A DNA stretch of 47,676 bases from Fusibacter_D sp033549245. GTDB taxonomy: Bacteria > Bacillota > Clostridia > Peptostreptococcales > Acidaminobacteraceae. A program made the position numbers and the translations under genes. Within the stretch, counting starts at the first letter, position 1. Each line of letters opens with the position of its first letter. The DNA is taken from NCBI GenBank assembly GCA_033549245.1, contig JAWSUW010000004.1, forward strand, positions 1 to 47,676, written 5' to 3'. The notes under the pieces were generated by a model. The model saw only the letters and a program-made list of their open reading frames with translations, made no database searches and was not told the DNA's origin. This document shows positions 34,397 to 43,316 of the stretch, piece after piece.

Positions 34397-35515
34397 ATGG
34401 ATAAGACTATTAATTTCAAGAAGCTTGATCAGATCATTCAGAAGACCGCTTTTGCTATAGAAGACGGAAAGAAAGAAATTTTTGATATTTCAGAACAAAT
34501 CCGTCATGAGTATATTTCTTATGAGCAAGAGCTCATAACAGTGAAAGCACAAATTTCCATAACAATAAATGAAGTGGATAAATTGCAGATCCGGTCCCAA
34601 ATGGCAAAAAACATGATTAAGACAATTAACGAACATTTCGATGAATTCACTGAGAATGATATCAAAGAAGCTTATGAATTGTCTCAAAAGGTGCAAGTCC
34701 AGCTTTCGTTCAAAACCCAAGAAGAAAAAGAATTGATTGAAAGAAGAAGCACACTGGAACGCATGCTACGAAACAGTATGGAAGTCCTTAAAAAGGCAGA
34801 GATACTAGAAATGAAAGTGAGTGTCGCACTAGAGTATCTGACTGGTAACGTCATGGAGCAAATCAAGGAAAAAAAAGATGTCGGACTGAAAATCATCGAA
34901 GCTCAAGAAAAGGAAAAGAAACGTATATCCAGGGATATTCATGATGGACCAGCGCAATCGTTAGCCAATGTCATTTATAAAGCGGAATATGCATCCAAGG
35001 TCATTGATTCTTCACCCAACAAGGCTAAAAAAGAGATCTCTTTTTTACAGGATGATGTCAGAAACATACTCAAAGATATCAGAAAAATCATTTATGATTT
35101 GATGCCCATGTCACTTGACGATCTTGGTCTTGTACCAACTGTCAAGAAAATGGTATCCAATATAATGGACACTACCAAAATCCAAGTGGACCTAAAGGTT
35201 CAGCAGGATAGTGTAATCGAAAATTCATTAGTAAATCTGATGGCTTTCAGAGTCATCCAAGAAAGTTTCAACAATATTGTGAAGCATTCTGATTGCAAGA
35301 AGGTATTGTTTACAATCGAAATCAATCAAGAAACTATTGAAATGGACATAATCGACAACGGGAAAGGCTTTGATGTAATGGAAGTCATGGAAAATGCAAA
35401 CGGTTATGGATTATACAATATGAAGGAAAGAATAGATCTTGTAAATGGATTATTCAAAATTTCATCGGAACCTAAAAAAGGAACACATATAAGAGTCAGT
35501 ATTCCAAACAAGTAA
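34397..35515 (+). CDS. DegS-like sensor histidine kinase
   Basis: A cytoplasmic histidine kinase of the NarX/DegS type. Residues about 1-160 are a long coiled-coil sensor region without membrane segments, as in Bacillus DegS (about 385 residues; here 373). The HisKA_3 motif RISRDIHDGPAQSLAN holds the phosphorylated H182. The HATPase region has VIQESFNNIVKHS, DNGKGFD and GYGLYNMKERI. The ATG at 34397 is preferred over the GTG at 34391 because CGGAG lies 6-7 bases upstream. Its stop overlaps the first ATG of the regulator gene, so the two are coupled. Confidence 0.92.
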   Translation: MDKTINFKKLDQIIQKTAFAIEDGKKEIFDISEQIRHEYISYEQELITVKAQISITINEVDKLQIRSQMAKNMIKTINEHFDEFTENDIKEAYELSQKVQVQLSFKTQEEKELIERRSTLERMLRNSMEVLKKAEILEMKVSVALEYLTGNVMEQIKEKKDVGLKIIEAQEKEKKRISRDIHDGPAQSLANVIYKAEYASKVIDSSPNKAKKEISFLQDDVRNILKDIRKIIYDLMPMSLDDLGLVPTVKKMVSNIMDTTKIQVDLKVQQDSVIENSLVNLMAFRVIQESFNNIVKHSDCKKVLFTIEINQETIEMDIIDNGKGFDVMEVMENANGYGLYNMKERIDLVNGLFKISSEPKKGTHIRVSIPNK

Positions 35516-35526
35516 TGGAGGAAAAT

Positions 35527-36177
35527 ATGCGCAAAATCAAAGTTGCGATTGTAGATGACCACGCATTGATCAGAGAAGGACTTAAAAAGCTTTTGGAACT
35601 TGAGGAAACCATTGAGGTTGTTGCTCTTGCTGGAGATGGTATTGAAGCACTTGTAGCCATTGATGACAAACAACCGGACATTGTCCTGCTTGATATCAAT
35701 ATGCCAAACATGAACGGTATTGATTGTCTGCATCAAATAAAGAAAGACTATGATGATGTAAAGACCATCATGCTGACAATCCATGAGGATGCAGAATATT
35801 TGATAGAAACCATCAATATGGGTGCTGAAGGCTATGTGCTCAAAGATGCGGATGTCTCTCAATTGATTGATGCCATACACAGAGTCATGCAAGGAGAGGT
35901 CTATATTCACCCCTCGCTTTCTGGTGTTTTAGTGCGCGAATACAAGCGCAAAGAGTCCTCCTATAACGACTTGAGCAAGAGAAGGCTGACCAAAAGGGAA
36001 CTTGATGTATTGAAATTGCTCGCTAGTGGTTTAAACAACAAAGAAATCTCCGAAGCACTTTTCATAAGTGAAAAAACGGTTAAAAATCATATTTCCAGCA
36101 TTTTTAGAAAACTCAATGTGAACGATCGAACTCAAGCGGCGCTTTATGCCATCAAACATAATGTTACAAAAATTTAA
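35527..36177 (+). CDS. DegU-like response regulator (NarL/FixJ family)
   Basis: A 216-residue two-domain regulator, partner of the DegS-like kinase. The receiver has D10-D11, phosphoacceptor D56 (VLLDINMPNM), T78-region TIHED and K105-region LKDAD. A LuxR-type helix-turn-helix (about 148-212) contains LTKRELDVLKLLASGLNNKEISEALFISEKTVKNH. The phosphoacceptor position equals that of Bacillus DegU. The start is the ATG at 35527, with GGAGG 5 bases before it; the ATG at 35515 contains that ribosome site and overlaps the kinase stop. Targets are not shown by the window. Confidence 0.92.
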   Translation: MRKIKVAIVDDHALIREGLKKLLELEETIEVVALAGDGIEALVAIDDKQPDIVLLDINMPNMNGIDCLHQIKKDYDDVKTIMLTIHEDAEYLIETINMGAEGYVLKDADVSQLIDAIHRVMQGEVYIHPSLSGVLVREYKRKESSYNDLSKRRLTKRELDVLKLLASGLNNKEISEALFISEKTVKNHISSIFRKLNVNDRTQAALYAIKHNVTKI

Positions 36178-36258
36178 TTCTCTTGAACTCGTATAAATTT
36201 TTTTATATCCTGTAATTGACAGAATATTTTTATTAATGAATTAGATCAGGGGGATGAA

Positions 36259-37686
36259 ATGGAAAAAAAGAATCAATTTGAAGAATTATCAAAAGAACTG
36301 TCTCATACTTTTAAAAATGCATGGGAAGCAATGAACGAAAAGGAGACGAAATCTTGTTTCGAATTCAGTGAAGGTTACAAAGCATTTCTTGATGCAGGTA
36401 AAACTGAACGTGAAAGTGCAAATGAAATCAAGAGACTTGCCATTGAAAAAGGTTATAAAAATATCGATGATTATTTAAGTGGAAAAGAAAAACTTCAAAA
36501 AGGCTCAAAAATATATGCAGTCAACAGAGACAAATCAATCATACTATTTTTGATGGGAGAGAAACCTCTTAAGGATGGCATGAATATCGTTGGCGCACAT
36601 ATCGACGTACCAAGAATTGATTTAAAGCCGTTTCCACTTTATGAAGACAGCGACATGGCTTTCCTTAAAACACATTACTATGGTGGCATCAAGAAATATC
36701 AATGGACTGCGATACCACTTGCAATTCATGGGGTAGCCTATAATAAGAACAATGAGAAAATCGAAGTGGTTATCGGTGAAGATGAAGCAGATCCTATCTT
36801 TGCAATAACTGACTTATTACCACACCTTGCAAAAGATCAATCATCAAAAACCCTTTCTGAAGGTATCGATGGAGAGACCCTCAATGTTCTCGTTGGACAC
36901 ATGCCAATGGGTGATGATAAAACCAAGGATAAAGTGAAGCTTCATATTCTTAAAATTCTAAAAGACAAATATGGACTATTGGAGGAAGATTTCCTCAGTG
37001 CTGAATTTGAGGTTGTTCCAGCTGGCAAAGCTAAAGATTTAGGCTTTGACAGAAGCATGATCTCAGCATACGGTCATGATGATAGAGTTTGCAGTTACAC
37101 TGGCGTCATGGCATTATTTGAACTGAAAGATGTGGCGACTACCGCATGTGGAATGTTCATGGATAAAGAGGAAGTCGGTAGTCAAGGCAATACTGGATCA
37201 CAATCCAGATATTTTGAGAATATTGTTGCTGAATTAATCGCGCTTCAAGAGCCAAACTACAATGACCTTTATCTTAGAAGAGCAATTTCAAATACAAAAG
37301 TGTTGTCAGGTGATGTTGGCGCCGCATATGATCCGAATTTTGCTGCAGCTTACGAAAAACGCAATTCAGCTCATATAGGAAAGGGTGTTCAACTCGTTAA
37401 ATATACCGGTGCTAGAGGCAAAGGTGGTTGTAATGACGCGAATGCTGAATTCTTAGGAGAAGTGAGAAAAATATTCAACGACAATGATGTGGTATGGCAA
37501 ATCGGTGAACTTGGAAAAGTGGATCAAGGCGGTGGTGGTACCATAGCCTATATACTGGCAAATTCCAACGCTGAAGTAGTTGATTGTGGTGTGCCGGTTC
37601 TTAGTATGCATGCGCCATATGAGATTGTCAGCAAAGTAGATGTTTACATGACGTTTAAAGCGTATAAAGCATTCCTTAACCGTTGA
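36259..37686 (+). CDS. M18 family aminopeptidase
   Basis: A cytoplasmic zinc aminopeptidase of the M18 group (ApeA-like), 475 residues. Visible metal and catalytic segments are GAHIDVPRIDLKP, YGHDDRVCSYTG, DKEEVGSQGNTGSQS and the C-terminal LSMHAPYEIVSKVD. It releases N-terminal residues, often acidic ones, from peptides, which suits a peptide-fermenting cell. A CAGGGGGATGAA ribosome site precedes the ATG. A TTGACA at about 36217 may be its -35, but no well-spaced -10 is seen. Confidence 0.93.
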   Translation: MEKKNQFEELSKELSHTFKNAWEAMNEKETKSCFEFSEGYKAFLDAGKTERESANEIKRLAIEKGYKNIDDYLSGKEKLQKGSKIYAVNRDKSIILFLMGEKPLKDGMNIVGAHIDVPRIDLKPFPLYEDSDMAFLKTHYYGGIKKYQWTAIPLAIHGVAYNKNNEKIEVVIGEDEADPIFAITDLLPHLAKDQSSKTLSEGIDGETLNVLVGHMPMGDDKTKDKVKLHILKILKDKYGLLEEDFLSAEFEVVPAGKAKDLGFDRSMISAYGHDDRVCSYTGVMALFELKDVATTACGMFMDKEEVGSQGNTGSQSRYFENIVAELIALQEPNYNDLYLRRAISNTKVLSGDVGAAYDPNFAAAYEKRNSAHIGKGVQLVKYTGARGKGGCNDANAEFLGEVRKIFNDNDVVWQIGELGKVDQGGGGTIAYILANSNAEVVDCGVPVLSMHAPYEIVSKVDVYMTFKAYKAFLNR

Positions 37687-37747
37687 TGGACACAATTTGT
37701 TCAAATTTCATTCATGATAAGAAATAGATATCTGATAATAAATATTG

Positions 37748-37753
37748 TATAAT
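37748..37753 (+). promoter_or_regulatory. Possible -10 element upstream of the OmpR-type regulator gene
   Basis: TATAAT at 37748-37753 sits about 20 bp before a terminator-like hairpin; the -35 region (TAGATA) is poor. Confidence 0.35.
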
Positions 37754-37773
37754 AGTATTTGTAAGACAAAATG

Positions 37774-37801
37774 GAGCATTATTCATATAATGCTCTTTTT
37801 T
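37774..37801 (+). terminator. Terminator or attenuator between M18 gene and OmpR-type regulator gene
   Basis: GAGCATTAT / ATAATGCTC form a perfect 9-bp stem with a TCAT loop, followed by six T. It may end the aminopeptidase transcript or attenuate one starting at the TATAAT upstream. Confidence 0.8.
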
Positions 37802-37828
37802 ATATTGATTCATTTAGGAGGGGTTGCT

Positions 37829-38515
37829 GTGAATAAGAAAATATTTGTCATTGATGACGATGAGAACATCAGAGAATTAATCTCGTTATATCTCGTCAAA
37901 GAAGGTTATGTTGTTGAGCAATATGAGAGTGGCGAAAAAGGCGTTCAAGCATTAAAGACAAGTACACCTGATTTGATCATGCTGGACATCATGATGCCAG
38001 GTATGGATGGTTATGACACTCTTAAAGAAATCAGAAAGTTAGGAAAGACACCCGTAATCATGGTGACAGCCAAAGACGAGACGTTTGATAAAGTGCTCGG
38101 ACTAGAACTAGGTGCGGACGATTATATAGTAAAACCATTTGAACCCAAAGAAATGACTGCACGCGTGAAAGCGGTCATCAGAAGATTTATGAGCAACGAC
38201 AAACCGGATACCGAAGGTATTGTTTCCGTACAGAATCTGACAATTAATATGATCGATTACAATGTCACTTATTTTGACACTGTCCTCGAATTGCCCCCTA
38301 AGGAAATCGAACTGCTGAATTATCTTGTGAACAATCCCAACAGAGTCTTCACAAGAGAGCAACTGCTCGATCGAATCTGGGGTTATGACTTCTTCGGTGA
38401 AACGAGAACCGTCGATGTCCATATCAAAAGATTGCGCGAGAAATTTGAAAGAGAAAACAATGGCTGGGAAATCAAAACAGTATGGGGTGTAGGATACAAA
38501 TTTAAACTGGATTAA
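37829..38515 (+). CDS. OmpR family response regulator
   Basis: A 228-residue regulator: receiver domain with D9-D10-D11, phosphoacceptor D53 (IMLDIMMPGMDG), T82-region TAKDE and K104-region KPF, then a winged-helix DNA-binding domain with LPPKEIELLNYLVNNPNRVFTREQLLDRIWGYDFFGETRTVDVHIKRLREK. The start is the GTG at 37829, with AGGAGGGG 5 bases upstream; the long upstream extension crosses a terminator hairpin and is rejected. The kinase gene starts 11 bases downstream. The following hsp20 and htrA genes suggest an envelope or protein-folding stress system. Confidence 0.94.
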   Translation: MNKKIFVIDDDENIRELISLYLVKEGYVVEQYESGEKGVQALKTSTPDLIMLDIMMPGMDGYDTLKEIRKLGKTPVIMVTAKDETFDKVLGLELGADDYIVKPFEPKEMTARVKAVIRRFMSNDKPDTEGIVSVQNLTINMIDYNVTYFDTVLELPPKEIELLNYLVNNPNRVFTREQLLDRIWGYDFFGETRTVDVHIKRLREKFERENNGWEIKTVWGVGYKFKLD

Positions 38516-38526
38516 GAGGACGAGTA

Positions 38527-39942
38527 ATGAAGACGATATTTCATAAATTTGCATTTGTTTATATTCTTATTTTTCTCATATCTTTCATTTTGATCATCAT
38601 AGGTGTGCGATCAGTTCTGGACATCTATTTTGTGAGTCATGAAACGGACCTTATTGTCAAAAGGATTTCCAATTATGAGGAACTTGTAAATAGTAGATAT
38701 CTTAATTCAATCAGTTTAAACTTGCTGCAAGAGCAGATTATGCTGCTCGATGGGTATACCGGCGCCAACATTTGGCTCTTCACAGAGTCAGGGGCGCTGT
38801 ACACTACTGAAGAAGACCGCGTTTCGATTGATCCAGACAAGTACCAGGAACTCACGGAAGATATTAAAACCGTTTTCTCTGGATCGACAACCAGTAGAGA
38901 AGTCTTTTATAAAGATCTTTACACCGAAAGAATACTTAGAGTAGGTTATCCCTTTACTGTGGGAGAAACAAGATACGCCATGTTCGTCAATATTCCCATG
39001 CCTGAAATTGAGGATACCATTTCAAAGGTGTCAGTCATAATATTCATTTCACTTTCTTTTTCAGGAATTTTGGCTGTAATCCTGATATTTTTGATAACCG
39101 AAAGGATGGGTTACGAAATAAAAGTCATCAATGATGCCGCAAAATACATTTCTGAAGGCAACTTCGATAAAAAGATCATCATAAACAGAAAAGATGAACT
39201 TGGACAATTGGCAGAGAGTTTCAACCTGATGGCTGACGAACTCAATCAACAGGAACAGACAAAAAGGATGTTTATCTCCAGTCTTTCACACGACCTTAGA
39301 TCACCACTCACCAACATCAAGGGTTATACAAGAGGAATGCTGGATGGAACAATTGAAGAAGATAAGAAAGAACGCTATCTTAAGATCGTACTTAATGAAA
39401 GTGATCGACTGATCAAAATGATCAACGACCTTCTGGATCTCTCGAAGATGGAGAGTGGAGCGCTCGTTTTGAATAAGACCGATTTCGATCTGAATGAGAT
39501 GATCATCAATGTGCTGGACAGTTTTGAACAAAGCATCATTGAAAAAAGAATCAAACTTACGATTGATCTTTCACACGACAAAATGAAAGCTCACGGAGAT
39601 TATGCCTCTGTACAGCGTGTTGTATTCAACCTGCTCGACAATGCCACAAAATTTGTGGATATGGATGGCACCATCAGTATCAGGACAGAGCTCAAAGGAG
39701 ACAAGTACTTCGTTGGTATAAGCAATACTGGAAGGGTACTCTCGCCAAAAGAACTTGAGGCCATCTGGGATCGGTTTACGAAACTTGACAAATCAAGAGG
39801 ACTTGAGAAAGCATCTTCGGGACTTGGACTTTCCATTGTCAAGGAAATCGTGAAGGCACATCATGAAAAAATAGAGGTCTATAGTAATGAAGACATCGGC
39901 GTTGCGTTTATATTTACTGTTTCAACTCAAATTTTCAAATAA
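38527..39942 (+). CDS. Membrane sensor histidine kinase
   Basis: A 471-residue sensor kinase, partner of the OmpR-type regulator. Membrane helix 1 is about 10-31, an extracellular sensor domain about 32-167, helix 2 about 168-190, a HAMP domain about 191-243, HisKA with SSLSHDLRSPLTNIKGY (H255), and HATPase with VVFNLLDNATKFVD, the VGISNTGRVLS segment and SGLGLSIVKEIVKAHHEKI. The canonical D-x-G-x-G of the N/G1 region reads ISNTGRVLSPKE, so the usual Asp is replaced by Asn, which may lower ATP affinity, as in other kinases with this variant. An AAGAGGACGAGTA ribosome site precedes the ATG. Confidence 0.93.
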   Translation: MKTIFHKFAFVYILIFLISFILIIIGVRSVLDIYFVSHETDLIVKRISNYEELVNSRYLNSISLNLLQEQIMLLDGYTGANIWLFTESGALYTTEEDRVSIDPDKYQELTEDIKTVFSGSTTSREVFYKDLYTERILRVGYPFTVGETRYAMFVNIPMPEIEDTISKVSVIIFISLSFSGILAVILIFLITERMGYEIKVINDAAKYISEGNFDKKIIINRKDELGQLAESFNLMADELNQQEQTKRMFISSLSHDLRSPLTNIKGYTRGMLDGTIEEDKKERYLKIVLNESDRLIKMINDLLDLSKMESGALVLNKTDFDLNEMIINVLDSFEQSIIEKRIKLTIDLSHDKMKAHGDYASVQRVVFNLLDNATKFVDMDGTISIRTELKGDKYFVGISNTGRVLSPKELEAIWDRFTKLDKSRGLEKASSGLGLSIVKEIVKAHHEKIEVYSNEDIGVAFIFTVSTQIFK

Positions 39943-40011
39943 GATTTATTAATTATTCATACTCTGTTAAAAAAAATAGAATAAGATTTGTAGTGTAGGA
40001 GGTGTGTAAAA

Positions 40012-40431
40012 TTGTTGAAAATGAATCCGGATAAACTCAGTTCCAAGCATAGACAAGCACTGGATCAACTGTTTTACGATGTAATGGAAGAAAAGGTCAG
40101 CTGTGTAGTCAAAAAAGGTGAAAGTGTTATCAATACTTTCGATGTGGATGTTCGTGAGAATGAGACACGTTTTGTAGTAGAAGCTGAATTGCCTGGTTTT
40201 TCCATTGAGAATATTACAATCGAATATGAAAACAGTTTTTTGAGCATCATAGCACAAAAACACGAGGTCAACGAAGTTGACGATTATGATTTTATACGCC
40301 GGGAAAGAAGATATGGAGCGTTCAGACGCAATTTTCTAGTGGAACGGGTGGACAAGGAAAATATTAGAGCTACACTTAAAAATGGAGTTCTAAAAGTGGA
40401 ATTGCCGAAAATTTCTCACACGATGTTTTAG
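40012..40431 (+). CDS. Small heat shock protein, Hsp20 family
   Basis: A 139-residue alpha-crystallin-type holdase chaperone. The crystallin domain (about 45-135) has FDVDVRENETRFVVEAELPGFSIENITIEYE, the RRERRYGAFRRNFLV segment, and the conserved GVLKVELPK near the end. The start is the TTG at 40012, preceded by AGGAGGTG at a 7-base spacing; ATG at 40021 is too far from it. The gene lies between a membrane sensor kinase and an HtrA-type protease, so it may belong to a stress regulon controlled by that kinase. Confidence 0.93.
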   Translation: MLKMNPDKLSSKHRQALDQLFYDVMEEKVSCVVKKGESVINTFDVDVRENETRFVVEAELPGFSIENITIEYENSFLSIIAQKHEVNEVDDYDFIRRERRYGAFRRNFLVERVDKENIRATLKNGVLKVELPKISHTMF

Positions 40432-40453
40432 TTATTTATGAGGAGTGATCAAA

Positions 40454-41728
40454 ATGGATGATAAGCAATTTGAAGAGTTTGGAGAAGAAGAAATAGTTGA
40501 TGAGGAAAGAACTGTAATAAACAGTGAACCCGAAGAAGAACTGGTTGTACCGATACAAAAGAAAAAAAGATGGAAACAGGTCGTTGCATTTTTTTTGATT
40601 CTGACACTCGTAGGTGGAAGCACCTATACCATCGGTTATTATTATGGACAGATCAATATCAATGAAGCTGCACTTGATGAAAAAATTGATGAACTCTTAA
40701 AATCAAATTACCGCTCTGAAATTTATACATCAGTGGTTGATTATATGGATGAAAAGCCAGGACAGTTTGGATCATCTGAAATTGGCTATTCTGAAATCTA
40801 TGACAATGTGAGTGGGTCGATTGTTGGGATCACCAGTAAAAAGACTTACTATGATTGGTTCAATGTAGAAAGAACCCAACCTGGTTCTGGATCTGGAGTC
40901 CTCATCAGTGAAACCAAAGATTTGTTTTATGTTGTAACCAACTTTCATGTGATTGAAGGCGCTACAGAAGTTGTTGTGGACATTTCAGATGGTCTTGTTG
41001 TGGATGCGGTACTAGTTGGACACGATTCAGATACGGATCTGGCTGTTCTATCGATTAAGAAAAACGACATACCTGAACAGATGCTTTCGACGCTTAAGCC
41101 AATTGGCGTCGGTGATTCGGATGAACTTAAAGTAGGAGAACCTGCAATTGCCATTGGTAATCCGCTTGGTTATGATAGAACATTGACCGCCGGTTTTGTC
41201 AGCGCAGTAGATCGAGATATCCAAGATGAGAACAGTATGAAATATATCCAGATTGATGCAGCAATCAATCCCGGTAATTCTGGAGGAGCACTTGTCAACC
41301 GAAAAGGCGAGCTGGTCGGAATCAATTCTGCGAAGATAGTGGATACACTTGTCGAGGGCATTGGTTTTGCAATTCCATCCAATGTAATGTTGCCAATTGT
41401 AGAAGAAATCATCAAGAATGGGTATGTCGCCAGACCGTTTATCGGTATTGGTGGTGTGGATATCAATGAAGATGATTCTGAACTCTATGAAATTCCAATG
41501 GGTGTAATGATCAGATATGTCTATGAAAATTCACCAGCCGCCGAAGCTGGACTAAAAGAAGCAGATCTCATCATAGGAATTGATGACGTTAAGATTTACA
41601 ATATGGCTGATTTGACAGAGTATCTTGGTGGGCTTAAACCTGGTGACAAGATAGAAGTGAAAATCATACGTAACGGTGAGGAAAAATTGGTTATCCCTGT
41701 AATTCTGGGTAACAGAAATTCCAATTGA
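40454..41728 (+). CDS. HtrA/DegP-type membrane-anchored serine protease
   Basis: A 424-residue quality-control protease. An acidic cytoplasmic N-terminus (about 1-38) leads to one membrane helix (about 43-63), an outward trypsin-like domain with H165 (VVTNFHVIEG), D195 (DSDTDLAVLS) and S276 (NPGNSGGAL), and a C-terminal PDZ domain with GVMIRYVYENSPAAEAGLKEADLIIGID. The catalytic triad is intact. The ATG at 40454 is chosen because GAGGAG lies 8 bases before it. In Bacillus, HtrA-type genes are controlled by the CssRS secretion-stress pair; a similar link to the neighbouring kinase/regulator is inferred. Confidence 0.95.
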   Translation: MDDKQFEEFGEEEIVDEERTVINSEPEEELVVPIQKKKRWKQVVAFFLILTLVGGSTYTIGYYYGQININEAALDEKIDELLKSNYRSEIYTSVVDYMDEKPGQFGSSEIGYSEIYDNVSGSIVGITSKKTYYDWFNVERTQPGSGSGVLISETKDLFYVVTNFHVIEGATEVVVDISDGLVVDAVLVGHDSDTDLAVLSIKKNDIPEQMLSTLKPIGVGDSDELKVGEPAIAIGNPLGYDRTLTAGFVSAVDRDIQDENSMKYIQIDAAINPGNSGGALVNRKGELVGINSAKIVDTLVEGIGFAIPSNVMLPIVEEIIKNGYVARPFIGIGGVDINEDDSELYEIPMGVMIRYVYENSPAAEAGLKEADLIIGIDDVKIYNMADLTEYLGGLKPGDKIEVKIIRNGEEKLVIPVILGNRNSN

Positions 41729-41745
41729 TACGAAAGCTTATTATT

Positions 41746-41770
41746 AAACCAGACAAATGTCTGGTTTTTT
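41746..41770 (+). terminator. Terminator of the htrA gene
   Basis: AAACCAGAC / GTCTGGTTT form a 9-bp stem with an AAAT loop and a T run. Confidence 0.92.
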
Positions 41771-41827
41771 ATTGTTTAAAAAAGTGGTATACTGTATTGA
41801 ATAATAAGAAACTCAGGAGGAATACGT

Positions 41828-43195
41828 TTGAAAAACGAAAAAATTAGCGTTAAACCATTGGAAATTGATATTGTTGATCTCAATGAAGATGGTGAAGGCG
41901 TTGGAAAACATGAAGGCTTCACATGGTTTATACCGAACACCGTTCCAGGAGATCGTGTGTTTTGCATCCCTGGAGAAAAAAAGAAGAGCTATGGATGGGC
42001 GCGTGCCACCGAATGGGTAAAACATTCCAGTATCAAAGTTGACGCACCTTGTCCATATTTTGATAAATGTGGTGGTTGCCAGATTCAAAATATAGACTAC
42101 AATCAGCAACTTTTGCTCAAAAGCAAATGGGTATCGGATGCACTGATCAGAATTGGAGGTTTTGATGGCACAATAGTCAAACCGGCCATAGGCATGGAAT
42201 CTCCATACCGTTATCGTAACAAAGGAATTTATCCGGTCAAAGAACAAAACGGTAAAGTACAAATCGGATTCTATGAAAAAAAATCTCATCGTGTCGTAGA
42301 TATCGCGGATTGCTTGATTCAACATGAAGGACATTCCAGCATAATCAAAGCATTCAAGCATTATATGAATGATTTTAAAGTGCCTGCTTTTGATGAGAGA
42401 ACAAAAAAAGGCATGATCAGACATCTTGCAATCAGACAATCTGATGATGGTCAATCTGTTATGGTAATTGTAGTCACATATAAGAAATCTTTAACTATGA
42501 CCAAAGCACTCGTTGATTTGTTGATCAAAGCCAATCCAAAGATTGTATCTGTAGTACAAAATATCAATCTGGATCTGGGACCAAGTGTGTTTGGAACAGA
42601 GAATAAGATTCTTTACGGATCGGATTCCATTGTGGATCATCTCGGCAATCTTGATTTTAGAATATCTCCTTTATCTTTTTTCCAGGTCAACAGTGAACAG
42701 GCTTTAAAACTGTATGAAACCGCTCTTGAGTTTGCTTCGCTTACTGGTGAGGAAACTGTAATGGACCTCTATTCAGGTACAGGAACCTTGTCTTTGTTCC
42801 TGGCTGAAAAGGCGAAAAAGGTATATGGTGTCGAGAGTTATGCGGATGCGGTAAATGATGCAATTCAAAATGCTGAAATGAACGGCATAAAAAATGCAGA
42901 GTTCATAATTGGTACAGCTGAGGAAATCACACCTAATCTTTTGGAAAAGGGTATTTTACCGAATGTGGTTGTTGTTGATCCACCGAGAAGCGGTTGTGAA
43001 CCAGAAGTGCTTGAGAGCATTCTTAAAATGATGCCAGAGCGAATCGTATATGTTTCCTGTAAACCATCGACATTGGCCAGAGACCTTAAAACGCTTTGTT
43101 CTGACAATCTATACGAAGTTGTGGAAGTTCAGCCTGTAGACCTATTTGGTCACAGTATGCATGTGGAGACGGTTGTATTGATGTCTAGGAAATAA
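41828..43195 (+). CDS. rlmD: TrmA/RlmD-type uracil-C5 RNA methyltransferase
   Basis: A SAM-dependent enzyme methylating C5 of a uracil in 23S rRNA. The 455 residues hold an N-terminal TRAM domain (about 5-65, PLEIDIVDLNEDGEGVG), the iron-sulfur cluster motif CPYFDKCGGCQIQ, the SAM site VMDLYSGTGTLSLFLA (about 311), and the catalytic Cys in VYVSCKPSTLARDL. In Firmicutes one enzyme (RlmCD) can modify both U747 and U1939, so the exact target is uncertain. The start is TTG at 41828 after CAGGAGGAATACG. It is the last ordinary chromosomal gene before the recombinase segment. Confidence 0.94.
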   Translation: MKNEKISVKPLEIDIVDLNEDGEGVGKHEGFTWFIPNTVPGDRVFCIPGEKKKSYGWARATEWVKHSSIKVDAPCPYFDKCGGCQIQNIDYNQQLLLKSKWVSDALIRIGGFDGTIVKPAIGMESPYRYRNKGIYPVKEQNGKVQIGFYEKKSHRVVDIADCLIQHEGHSSIIKAFKHYMNDFKVPAFDERTKKGMIRHLAIRQSDDGQSVMVIVVTYKKSLTMTKALVDLLIKANPKIVSVVQNINLDLGPSVFGTENKILYGSDSIVDHLGNLDFRISPLSFFQVNSEQALKLYETALEFASLTGEETVMDLYSGTGTLSLFLAEKAKKVYGVESYADAVNDAIQNAEMNGIKNAEFIIGTAEEITPNLLEKGILPNVVVVDPPRSGCEPEVLESILKMMPERIVYVSCKPSTLARDLKTLCSDNLYEVVEVQPVDLFGHSMHVETVVLMSRK

Positions 43196-43208
43196 AGAAG
43201 TGTACTCT

Positions 43209-43240
43209 GAAAGGCTTGATATAAGCCTTTCCGGGTTTTT
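43209..43240 (+). terminator. Probable terminator of the methyltransferase gene
   Basis: GAAAGGCTT / AAGCCTTTC form a 9-bp stem with a 5-base loop; the T5 run follows after CGGG, so it is imperfect. Confidence 0.55.
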
Positions 43241-43316
43241 AGTGATAAATATTTCAGCTAGAAAAACCATGATTTTTTGCTCTGCGGGAATTAGTCCAAG
43301 AGTGACTAAAATCACC

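Noticed and set aside
37745..37828. N-terminal membrane extension of the OmpR-type regulator
   Set aside because: The extension is the translated terminator region; the GTG at 37829 has the proper ribosome site.
41813..42454. 213-residue minus-strand frame inside the methyltransferase gene
   Set aside because: Shadow of a strongly supported gene; no start signals or family features. The same holds for minus-strand frames at 9756-10217, 18141-18584 and 35404-35910.
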